Shown here in pieces: positions 11,590 to 21,925 of a DNA stretch of 64,000 nucleotides. The notes below the pieces were generated by a model. It was not told the origin of the DNA and did not search any database. It saw nothing but the letters and a program-made list of their open reading frames with translations. The first letter of the stretch is position 1; each line of letters begins with the position of its first letter. The DNA is from Topomyia yanbarensis (Eukaryota; Arthropoda; Insecta; Diptera; Culicidae). A program made the translations under genes and the position numbers. The stretch is taken from the NCBI RefSeq assembly GCF_030247195.1, contig NC_080672.1, positions 348,562,413 to 348,626,412 on the forward strand, given 5' to 3'.

Positions 11590-12147
11590 CTACCGCTTGT
11601 TGTGCTGTCCGGACGTTATAGTCATGATGTTGCTTGTTTGGCATGCGAGCAACAAATGATTTAAAGACACGCGGCACCTATATTTACAACCGCTCATTTT
11701 TTATTGAACAACTGCAGGATTGATTTTTAAAACCTCTCCCGAAATTATCTTATATATGCAATAAAAGTAGTCTATTTAAAATCGGTAAAATGGGAATGTT
11801 CACGAAAAAGGGGAAAATTGCCATCCATGAAGCAGTTCTCTCAGCCGTCAATAAGCAGAATCTTAAGACAACGCGTCACGTGTATTCGAAATATAAAAGG
11901 TGTAACCCATATAATTTCAACCCAACACATAGAATGAAAATAAATTATCAAGCAGCACATACACGTCGCACGCTGCAGTGTTCAATTCATTCCAAATCCA
12001 AAATTGGTACCGCCACACGAAAAATTCGTGCATTCGTGCGGCTAATGCCACCACCGCAAAAAAATCCACAGCGTCTACCGCTCATTGTACCGTCCGCACG
12101 TCATAGTCATGATATTACTTGCTTGGCATGCGAACAACTAATGATTG
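11590..12147 (+). repeat. diverged direct duplication about 480 bp apart
   Basis: The segment at 11590-11663 recurs at 12070-12147 in the same orientation. Shared words are TCTACCGCT, GTACCGTCCG or GTGCTGTCCG, CATAGTCATGAT, and GCTTGGCATGCGA with CAA following. Flanking sequence is weakly similar for another 100 bp upstream. It may be the remains of a tandem repeat or of paired terminal repeats. A 173-codon frame at 11790-12311 crosses the second copy but is not recognisable. Confidence 0.45.
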
Positions 12148-12311
12148 AAGCGAATCTCTACCGCGGCATCTCTATCGTATTTGATTGCGTCACTTGGGTA
12201 CTCCGTCTTGACGGCTCTGCCCGCAATAGACTGATTCATGCATGGAAGCTTTCACGTTTTCCGAGCTCTATTCTATTATCTATTATGGATTTTTCAATAG
12301 TGCACTATTGA

Positions 12312-14459
12312 AATACATAAACAATATAGCAAGAAAACATAATTTCAGTTAATTCCTATTTGGTGGCAAAAAGGCGGAAAACCATCCACAAATAACAGAG
12401 ATATTAGCGTTCAAAATAGTGACGTACAAATGTTACATCGATAGACTTTAGATTTTAGAATGACACGCAGCCCTAGATGGTGCAGCAAGCCATTTTTTTT
12501 ATCAAAAAAAAACATATATTATTGCTCCTACATAATGGCTCCAAATTACCCAGATGCAAGTTCTATTTTAGAGAGTAAGATTTGAAATAGAAAATACACT
12601 ACTGAAATGCCGAATAAAGCTATGGCCCACAAATGAACCAAAATCAGAAGAGAAGACATTTGGTCTTTTGCGAATCGTTGTTTAGTCGGTTTGGGGCCAT
12701 AATATAGTTATTTGAGTTTTGGATTATGTGTACACAATTTTTTATTTAAAAAATATTCTTAAGCATAAAAATATAGCCTTTTGAATAGATAACACTTCAT
12801 ATCAGCCACCCCGTAAATGTGAACTACAAGAGAAAGCTATTCCCTCGCTGCCAAGTGGACTGCATAGTGATCTGTGTATTCATATACCATCCAACGTCAA
12901 AACCACGGTTAAAACTAACATTTAATGCAAGGGGATAAATCTAGAGCTTTTTGCATTACATCATATCTAACAGAAATGTCAAACGGAGAAATACGCGTGC
13001 AAAAATTTCCTTGCAACTTTCAAATTTATTTAACAATTAAAGCACACAGAAGGCCATTAATTCTACTATCACCTCTTCATTTACTCATTGCAGGATCGCA
13101 TAAGCATATTACATGTTTTCGCGAAGATAATAGGGAGATAATTGATAACTATTATTTTATTACATTTTGCCGATCACTTTGCTATTATGCTCTATTACAT
13201 ATGTGGTCTTGGCAACACCGTTTGTAGATGGTACATTTTACTGTGACGTTTTGAGAGACGGGTTTGTAGTTGTGATATATTTCAAGAGCTGTATTGCAAC
13301 CAAGAGTGTAAATATGAGGTTTGGCATTGGAAAATCATGCTAACCCTTATTACAGTCGACTTGGAGAAACATCACAACGCAAAACATCACATCTACAAAA
13401 TATTAGCAAAGCTGTGGTATACTATATGTGACATTTTGACTTAAGATTAAATTAACATATAAAGAGTCATCATTTTTCTCTATTATTTGTGGACGATAAG
13501 TCAATTCTTAGATGTTATTTGGCATAATAAACTCAGTTTGTTTACATTTGTTCGATATTACGTTTTGAATAAACGGTATAGAAATGTCGTAATTTCGAAA
13601 AAATATACTTTTCTCTTTTGAAATTAGCCTATGCATTACTTTTTGGAAAAAAAACCTCTATTATGTTTATTTAGAAAATTCACAAAGTTTCACGTGTTCA
13701 GATTGCTTGAATGACGTAAATGACACTAAGCCTTTCGATTGAAACTAGTTTCGTTAAGATCGCAAAACCGTATTTAGGAAGACAAAACTGTTTGCGTCCC
13801 ACTTTATGATACTTGCAAACTTTCATAGTACCGTTTTGTCGGTTTTTTCCTATTAGTTAAATTAGGGTGGTCCTTGTGGTTAGGGTAATCAAAGTACCCT
13901 CTTTTTACGCATGTAAAATTAAGCTAGGCAATGTTCTAGAAAGTTGTAAACAAATAAATTGAAGGAACTTTGCCGAGCAATCTTTATGACTATCTCTAAT
14001 GGTTCATGTGTTATAACTTTTTCAATATTTAAGGTAGGGTGCCTCTTCATTATTATATTATAATATCTTTTTTATGCATTAAATTCTCGTAAATGCTCTG
14101 CTGTAATTTTTTTTTTGAAATTTTGTAAATGGCGATTTTCAAAGCAAAAATTGGTTAATTCAAAGCTCTTTACATCTTTAAAGATTTCAAATAAATTCTC
14201 AATCTGTCAATTTCATTTGAGAGATCGGAAGTTTGTTAGTTTTAATGAAAAAACTGTGAGAGCGTTGGTTCTTTATAATACATATTTTTTAAAAATGCCA
14301 TATCGTTCATTCATAACATTTCAAGCAGACGAGAAAACTGAGTTACTCTAGCAAAAATATGGAACTCTCAGTCGGAGTAGAGTGAGTTCATTGCCGCGGA
14401 CTATCTGAGTAGATAGTGATAAAACTGGGAGCTGAATGACTCAGCGAAACAGCAACAAG
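12312..14459. other. no gene recognised
   Basis: AT-rich non-coding DNA. A 100-codon frame at 12925-13227 has an ATG but no recognisable domain, and its residue composition is that of random AT-rich sequence. Confidence 0.4.
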
Positions 14460-14668
14460 ACATCTACAATGAGTGATTCTCACTGTTTACTTTCTCTTCT
14501 GTTAATAATTCGGTCGCTTTAACATTAATCCCTCAACTTTTTGAATAATATGCTAGTCAAAACCACCGTCTTTCGATCCGATTCGTAAAATAAGTGAAAA
14601 GTGCTATAGTGACGCCGTAAAAATCGAAAGAGAAAGTAAACAAAGAGAATCACTCATTGTAGATATGT
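14460..14668. mobile_element. about 209-bp MITE with about 38-bp inverted ends
   Basis: ATCTACAATGAGTGATTCTC at the left (arm 14460-14498) is mirrored by GAGAATCACTCATTGTAGAT at the right (arm 14628-14668). The pairing continues into TTTACTTTCTCTT on the inner side. The core is short and non-coding. A target duplication is not obvious. Confidence 0.6.
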
Positions 14669-17600
14669 CGTTTTGAACAAAAGCTCTAGAAATCAGCAGC
14701 TAAACGGCTCACTGAGACGAGAAATAAATGGCGACGTAATAGATGGAGACGAAAAGCAAGAGAGCCATTTCATGGATCAAGTGAGGCTCCGAGATAGCTG
14801 CGTAAAACTCATGAGCAAAAGAAAGAGGTGTGATGAAAGCATAACCAGCCCCCCCCCCCACCACGAAGTAATACCTTGATGATGACCGTGGGTAATAAGG
14901 GTGAAGACTAAGGAGTGTTTTAGGGGTTAGACATGAAAGTTAGTGGTGAATCCCACACAGTGCCAATACACTACAGCAGGTATACAGGTCAGGCTTTTGA
15001 AGCTTTGTAAACCTTACTATAAAAAAACATATATGTACAGATATTTAGCTGAGTCAGTTGGTAGGTGAGAATCGGCTCTCCGGGCCTCGAATTTTTTTTT
15101 CAAATTTTGAGCGAAGCCTATACATTTATTTTGCAAGAAATGTAAAATTATTATTATGAAATAAAATTAGAAAAATGTAGAAATCAACAAAAAGCTGTCA
15201 TCAGTCATCGCACTCGTAGCAGAACAATAAATTTCTTACGGGTAATCAAAAAGCTAGTCATAATTTTACGCAAATTTAAGGTGACTTGACAAATGTCTGC
15301 TATGATTAGTTCATCACGAATAACATCAACTCGCTCACCACGTGCGGAGTGATTTATTATGCACAGCCGCAAAACTATCAGTCCACATCGCGAACACCTA
15401 TTTCCGATTCTCAGTGTATTGGCAATTCTTTGCACGTCAACCGCACCATAAACTTCCAATAGATATTTTCGATCCATAAATGTAGCTCATACTGTCGCGA
15501 CAACAGCAGCAACAGTACTGTTTGCGCATTTATTGCAGTTACGTGGTAATTCTAATGACTTCTAGCGTAAAAATTCAATCGAAAATAGTAGTCCTATTTT
15601 GATTAACGCTTGTATTTCCATGACTGCTTGGTTCCAGGAGATTCTAGCCTTTAATGATGACGTGGAGCTGTTTGCACTGATCGGAACATCTATGTCAGGT
15701 TCAATTATAATTGCTCTGACAATTTGACATTCATGTTTTCTGGGTAGGGATGTCACATTGAAATTTGTGCTTCAGTCAAAAAAAAATTTCCCAATGTGTT
15801 GTCTGAAACAGGTCAAGAGCTGTAGAAATCAGGGTGAAATTTTTGAAAAATCTATGTATTATCAGAACATTTGCTAAAATTTGTAGAATTCGGTGAATTT
15901 TCCATTAAAAATTCAAAAATCTGTCATCTCTGAAAAATAATATGTGATCACCTTTTTTTAAAATAGTGACATTGCAGACAAATTTGTTCTTGAGTGAACC
16001 AAATTTCAGTATTCACTATTTACATCTGTTCTGGCTTCGTTGTTGTAAAATTAAGATATTGCTACCAATTTAAGTGCAATCGTTCAATTGTAGGCAGAGT
16101 AATCAATGGAACAAACCAGCCCTCCTAATATGAATCTAACTGTCGAAATCTTTCTACATGTAAAGGAACAAAAAACAATAATGTACGGAAGCCCTGTTGA
16201 AGGTATAACAAACTACACGTGTGAAATTTCGATCCCGAGAATTCGAAGAATTTGTTTTTTTATTTGACTTATCCATCATTTTAGGAATTCATTTTCTTCC
16301 AAAAGAACTGCTATTTTCGCTTAACCATATTTTTCTTTTGTTAAAACAATATTTACACATAAAGATGTTACATACTTCAATTTTGAGACATTACCTTTGA
16401 TTTCACATTTCCTTTTGATTTTCCACCCACCATTTATCCTTTTGAACGACATTCTTTTTCCACGCCTGGCTTGAACCTCTTTCGCCGGCTCTGTTTCGAT
16501 TAGAAAATGTTTGTAAACAGTAGTGCCTTTCTATAGGCTACATCGATTTTCTGTTGTCATGTTATACGACAGCATACCATGTAACAGCCAATTTTCGATA
16601 AATTATGGACAAACCATTATCAACGTGATTGGCCCTACGTCGATGAGTTGACAATTTGATGGACACGAAACAGCACATGGTGTCGAGTTGCGTTCCGACT
16701 TCCCGCAGTGGAACTGTAGCGTCGCGGAATGGCGTCGTCATTTCCAGCAGCTTTAATTAGCACACTCGGTAGTCTAAAATGGAGCAATCCGTGCTGGACA
16801 AATAAATAATCGAATAAGCATCAATCGCGCGCGCACAAGTCGATCACCTTGGCAATCGGTTAGGTATATAGTGGCCGTAGGTACCCACATCGTAATTTCT
16901 CTGGTGGGTGGAAGATGTTCGTCGGTTATAAATAAATATGTTTACGGTAATCGTGGCCCCCGCGATGCTGTCTGGTTCAGTTATTCCATTTCGATTACCT
17001 TTGAAATTAACGCCATCTGGATATGCAGTAGGGTGGTGATTTTGTTTAAATTATTCGCGGCGCACTTGAATTCTAGTTTTGGTCACAAGAAAAGTTCAAT
17101 CTTGTTGAGCTATTATTGTTTATTGGGTTGTATTTGAACTTACTAAAATGAAATCCTGTATGAGTGTGTCATTCGACTCTAAAGAATATGAACTAGTTTC
17201 GAGAGAACCATTCTATGTAGCAATGAACACTTTCTCAATTCAAGCGCTTTGTGTCTTCGAGAACTGATTCACCAATGAAATTAATTATATACTGACTGTT
17301 AATTACTAGCAGTTTCGATCCGTACTTTTAGACGCTTCGAAAGATCGGTAAAACAAAAATAATCCGCTGAAAACATTGAACATGTGAGGCGACCGAAGAG
17401 TCAATTGTAAACAATTATGAAGGGTATATTTTCACAAACCAAAAAAAAACATCATGACTAAACACAATTATGTGCCAACTAGCGCGAATCATTTGATTGT
17501 TGGTATTATTTCAGCATTACCCTGTTTTGCTCTGAGAAAAGGACATGATGGAGGAAAGTCGGACACTTCAGCTACAATGATAATAACAATAGCAAAGCTA

Positions 17601-17891
17601 TTGGCCATAAAACTCGGCCGTTACTTATTTGACCAGTGTTGTTGTGTTTGGTTTATAAATCTCCATGTTTTCGCTAACAATTAGACCCTTTTGACCCAAC
17701 ATCATTTTTTTTTAAATCAGTAATTCATTGCTTTTTTGTATAAATGTAAATTGGACTGGGACAAAATTGTATTACAAGCGATTATTCCGTAGAAACTCAT
17801 AGAATCCCACAATTTCGCCTATCAATCGATAACACGCGCTCTATTACAGTGGCAATCAATATAATGGTGAGGCAATGTTTATGTGATAATA
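14669..17891. other. no gene recognised
   Basis: Mostly AT-rich non-coding sequence. It includes a C-run near 14850 and a candidate regulatory stretch at 16440-17060, listed separately. No exon pair or repeat element with clear ends was found. Confidence 0.4.
16440..17060. promoter_or_regulatory. candidate regulatory segment, repeat-poor and more GC-rich
   Basis: This stretch is more complex in composition than its flanks. It contains no word I see repeated elsewhere in the window and lacks a sustained reading frame. It carries CTTTAATTAGC (a homeodomain-type core), GCGCGCGC and several balanced GC words. Such islands in mosquito intergenic DNA can be enhancers or distal first exons. Nothing in the sequence proves it. 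Confidence 0.25.
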
Positions 17892-17895
17892 TTAA

Positions 17896-18017
17896 CCCTT
17901 AAATGCGCAATGTTTTAAAACAATATCCTGAACATCATCTAAAAATTATCGCATTCACGTGATATAGCTGATAGACTTTTCACAAATTTCTAAAAAAATT
18001 ATTTGCGCCTTTAAGGG
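17896..18017. mobile_element. about 122-bp piggyBac-like mini-element
   Basis: It starts CCCTTAAATGCGCAA directly after TTAA (17892-17895) and ends TTGCGCCTTTAAGGG, giving inverted ends of about 15 bases. The right-hand TTAA is not intact (the flank reads TTGT). Size and ends suggest an old TTAA-specific non-autonomous element. Confidence 0.5.
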
Positions 18018-18202
18018 TTGTAGTAAGTACCCGAAGTTCTCTCAAATCAAAATGATCAAATAATTCACAGGTTCTACAATTTGCTAGCTGTTGCGGAAGA
18101 TTGGAATAATTACTACCCTACAGGAGAAAACATATGGAAAAATGTTCTTGGAGCCATCATTCCAGTGTCTTGCAGCGTTAGTTGCTCTGTTAGATAACAC
18201 GT

Positions 18203-18300
18203 TTTGCACAAGTATTTGGGACCACAAAAGGACCTGTACCCCTTAGTTTAAATTATTTTAAAATTTTCTTCATGCGACCGCGAGCCACTGGATTGAAAAA
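18203..18300 (+). repeat. fragment of the 32-34 kb foldback, with an unoccupied ATTT site
   Basis: TTTTGCACAAGTATTTGGGACCACAAAAGG and the following 60 bases match the right arm of the foldback at 34548-34630. Here the ATTT is not interrupted by the 769-bp element, so this copy shows the empty target. Confidence 0.6.
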
Positions 18301-18623
18301 CAATTGATATTGACTAATTGAATTAAATATTCTGCAAAATATTTTTGAAAAAATATTCTCTGATCACTACATTGAGAACCGTGAGGACTTTTGGAAAATT
18401 GTGGAAAGGGGATCTTGTAACTTATCTATTAGCCGAAGTCCCATAGTTGTCAAATTACTTCAATGTAAAATAAAATAACCATCTGAATTATTACGCGCTC
18501 ATTTTTGGAAAGATTATCCAAAATATGGATTGAAGACAATTTTTCGAATGAAAAGTTTGAATAGGTTGATTGTCTATAAAACACAAGCTTTCTCACCGAA
18601 TTCTTGCATACATTTCAACATTT

Positions 18624-19381
18624 CGTCGCTGTTGTGCTATCTTATGACAAGCGCCATTTTGCACATTTCGAGAAAAACGATTTTTAAAGTTTGAGATTGA
18701 ATATCTTGAAACTTGTAAATGGTATAAACAATTTAAAGGAGACAATCGATGCTTCTATCTATTAATCTCTCAGTTATTACGAAGATCCGTTGCCTAAGTT
18801 GCGAGTGTTGACTATAAATGTAAACAAAAGTCGCACTCACACGTGTCATAGGTGTGTATTGATGACAAAATTTGTATGGCGTGTCATAATGGTGCATGGA
18901 AAATTTTCCATAGAAAAAAATCATCAATTATTAACTTTTATTCATATTTTTGGTTTCATTTGGTCTATAGACAATCGGTGACATGCATTTTGAAGGAAAT
19001 GAGTCAGGGAATCTGGAAAAAATAGTTATTTTTGGTTACAGTGTTGCGAAATATGCTATATTTCCAGTTTAAAACATGCATTTTTCTCACAATTAGTGTA
19101 TTTTTGTTTTAAAAATGATTATGCCTTTGTGTTCCTCAGATAGTTTTACACATAAAAACATCTTATACATCAAGATAACTTGAGCCAATACCCAGGCACG
19201 GTCATGCGAAGCAAAAATTATAAAATTTCGCAGTACGTTTTTCGCTATAGCTCAGTAATCAAGCAGAATGTCAAAATTCTGAAAACGTCACTTTGTAGAG
19301 ATTTTTTAGACAAGTGATGTGGCATATCTAACTCAGTTTACCCCAAAATGGCGTTTGTCATAAGATAGCACAACAGCGACG
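18624..19381 (+). mobile_element. 758-bp inverted-repeat element, copy A, flanked by ATTT
   Basis: The ends are inverted repeats of about 37 bases. CGTCGCTGTTGTGCTATCTT at the left is mirrored at 19345-19381. ATTT flanks both sides (18620-18623 and 19382-19385). The body aligns along its full length with the copy at 33779-34547 in the same orientation. Frames inside (18790-18981) are short and unrecognised, so this is non-autonomous. A 4-bp duplication is unusual, and superfamilies with 4-bp targets (for example Sola) are worth comparing. Confidence 0.8.
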
Positions 19382-19385
19382 ATTT

Positions 19386-20282
19386 GCTGAAAATGTATTT
19401 TTTTCTAAATTGCGTAAAGTTTAGACAAAAATATGGTTAATAACAAGAATAACATTTCGGAAACTAGTTGGAAGTTGATGAAATGACGTTTACAGTTTGT
19501 CTCTAGAAGGTCAGGATCGGTTTTATGATTATTTGAATTTTGTTGTATTATCAACTATATGAATAGCCTCTAAGTAGAATTAGAATTAATAAATATTTCC
19601 ATATATTTCAAGTTAGTGGCTATGGTATGTATTTGAATGCTGAATTGAATGGCGCACTAAAATTTCATGTACTAGGTACTAGAACTCGCTGTCAAGTTGT
19701 GAGCTTGGATAATGAAGAAAAGTAAAATCAATGCTCGACAAATTTTTAGCGGCCACGATCACATTCATTCTAAACTGCCAAATTTCGATAGTAAGTAACA
19801 TTGAAGAATTTCAGAACGTAAAACTGTGCGTGTTCTGATAAAATAATTTTGGCGTTTAATCCTCCGAGAAGTAATTACAGAGAATTCACTCTTCAAGCAA
19901 TTTTGGGTCGAGATTTAATGTCTACAGCAAAGTTTTCGAAAATGCTATTTCAAATAACTTTGTCGAAGACATGAATATAACATATATTGAGAGTATCGGA
20001 TTATACTAGTAGAAAACCTTTAAAACAAGTTATTCTGATATTTCTGTATTCGATAAATCTCTTCTGCGGTTAATAAACAATAAATTCACAGGTATGAGTC
20101 TCTGAAGCTTACAAAACGTATATATATTTAAGGGGGCTTTAAAAAAAATTCCTAAATATTAAAAAGAGTAGGGGTATGCCCAGAAATACAAAGAGTGTTT
20201 CCATTTTTTGGAACTAGCATCCACTCAGCGCTAGCTTAGTTCTGTCACTAAGTTAGTGTCGGATTATGATGAGAATTATGAG
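19386..20282. other. no gene recognised
   Basis: AT-rich non-coding sequence before the LINE insertion. No repeat with clear ends seen. Confidence 0.4.
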
Positions 20283-20602
20283 ATTATGTCAAAACACATT
20301 CGTTATCGAGCACTCAGTCGAGATAGAAGTCTTTTGTCATCGGTCCGTACACTCTATAGCGACAAATAGTGTTAATCTGCGTTCAAGGTTATTTACACAC
20401 TCTGCGCCTAGTTGAGGTTTCAGTATTTTTTCCCTTCTTTTGTGTTTCTGTTTCTGAGTACCGTTAGCCGGTCAGTGAAGTGAAACAGTGTTCTTCTAGT
20501 AAGCCGTCTGGATACCGTTACATACACAAGCTAAGTATTAGTTTTCGTTTCCCCTTCTTGGTTGTCTTAATAACGTGCACTGGGCAATAGGCCCGTGCAA
20601 AA

Positions 20603-21925
20603 ATGACTTCCCCTGACGGCGGTTCATCTCAAGGTGAGATGGACGTCGAAATAAAATCGGCTCCCCGGCTCAAGGTATATCCGAGCTCGGCCACCGGGCC
20701 ATTTGTGATCTTCTTTCGGACCAAAGAAAAAAAGTGTTTGAATCTGTTGCAGATTTCTCGAGTTCTGACGGATCGGTATTCGGCCGTGACAGAAATATCG
20801 AAAATTCGGCCTGATAAGCTTCGGGTGGTGGTTAACAGTTCAACTCAGGCAAACGATATTGCTGGATACGAGCCCTTTACGAGGGAGTACAGGGTGTATA
20901 TTCCAGCTAGCAGGGTTGAAGTCAGTGGGGTTGTTTCCGATTCGAGTCTGAATTGCGAGGACCTGCTAAAATATGGGACTGGCTGTTTCAAAGACCCCAT
21001 GCTTAAGCCAGTGAAGATACTGGAATGCAAACGTTTGCATTCAGCATCAGTCGCAGCTGACGGGAAGAAAACATACGTCAACTCAGACTCTTATCGGGTG
21101 ACCTTCGCCGGCTCTGCCCTGCCTAATTACCTCCTTTTTGACAAGGTTCGTCTACCTGTTCGCCTCTTTGTGCCGCGGGTCATGAACTGTACTAATTGCA
21201 AACAATTGGGACACACAGCCTCCCATTGTAGCAATAAAGCCCGCTGTGGAAAATGCGGTGGGAATCATGCGGATGATTCCTGTGGTAGAGATGTCGAAAA
21301 GTGCCTCTACTGTGGGGGAAACCCACATGATCTCCCTTCATGTCCCGCGTACAAACAGCGCGAGGAAAATCTTAAGCGTTCCCTTCAGTGACGCTCTAAG
21401 CGATCTTTTGCAGAAATGCTTAAGATAGCTACGCCACCTGTCTCTACGAACATCTTTACCAACTTGTCTACTGACGAAGGCGACTGTGATGAACCCCAGG
21501 AGGGAACATCTTCTGCTGTGCCAAGAAGTAGTAGAAAAAGGAAGAACATTTCCTCTTCCAAGCTTCGTCGTAAAGGCCAGAAGGTGTCTCTTCATGGTCC
21601 CCCTAAAATAACTACTCAAGGAAGTACTGGTGCAAAACCGAAGCAAGTCGCTCCCGGTCTCAGTAACCTGAGCTCAGAAAAGGAGTTCCCAGCACTTCCA
21701 GGAACATCAAAAACCCCAAGTGTTCCCATATCTCAGCCAGAGAAAGAAAACAGTGCTGGCTTAATAAATTTCTCTGACATTGTGGACCGTATTCTTACAG
21801 CGTTAAACATTTCTGACCCCCTTAAAAGTATCTTGATAAGCTTTCTCCCCGCAGTAAAAACATTCTTGATGCAGTTCACTGCGAAATGGCCCCTCCTTTC
21901 AGCGATTGTATCCTTCGATGGCTAA
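20603..21925 (+). pseudogene. LINE ORF1 (gag-like nucleic-acid-binding protein), one in-frame TGA
   Basis: The reading frame runs from ATG at 20603 to TAA at 21923-21925 (440 codons), broken only by TGA at 21389-21391 (codon 263). The region up to about residue 95 resembles an RRM-like fold (GPFVIFFRTK, then a TEISKIRPDKLRVVV segment). Residues about 196-247 hold three zinc knuckles: CTNCKQLGHTASHC, CGKCGGNHADDSC and CLYCGGNPHDLPSC. After the TGA the same frame continues through a basic, proline- and serine-rich linker to a conserved C-terminus. The diverged copy at 52445 has a sense GGA codon there, so the stop looks like a point change. The base after the stop is C (TGAC), a context linked to leaky termination. 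ORF1 proteins coat the element RNA and act as chaperones during target-primed reverse transcription. Confidence 0.85.

Noticed and set aside
11790..12311. 173-codon frame as a host gene
   Set aside because: No recognisable domain, no splice or polyadenylation context, and it overlaps a diverged non-coding-looking duplication.
12925..13227. 100-codon frame with ATG
   Set aside because: Composition is that of AT-rich random sequence, with no family resemblance.
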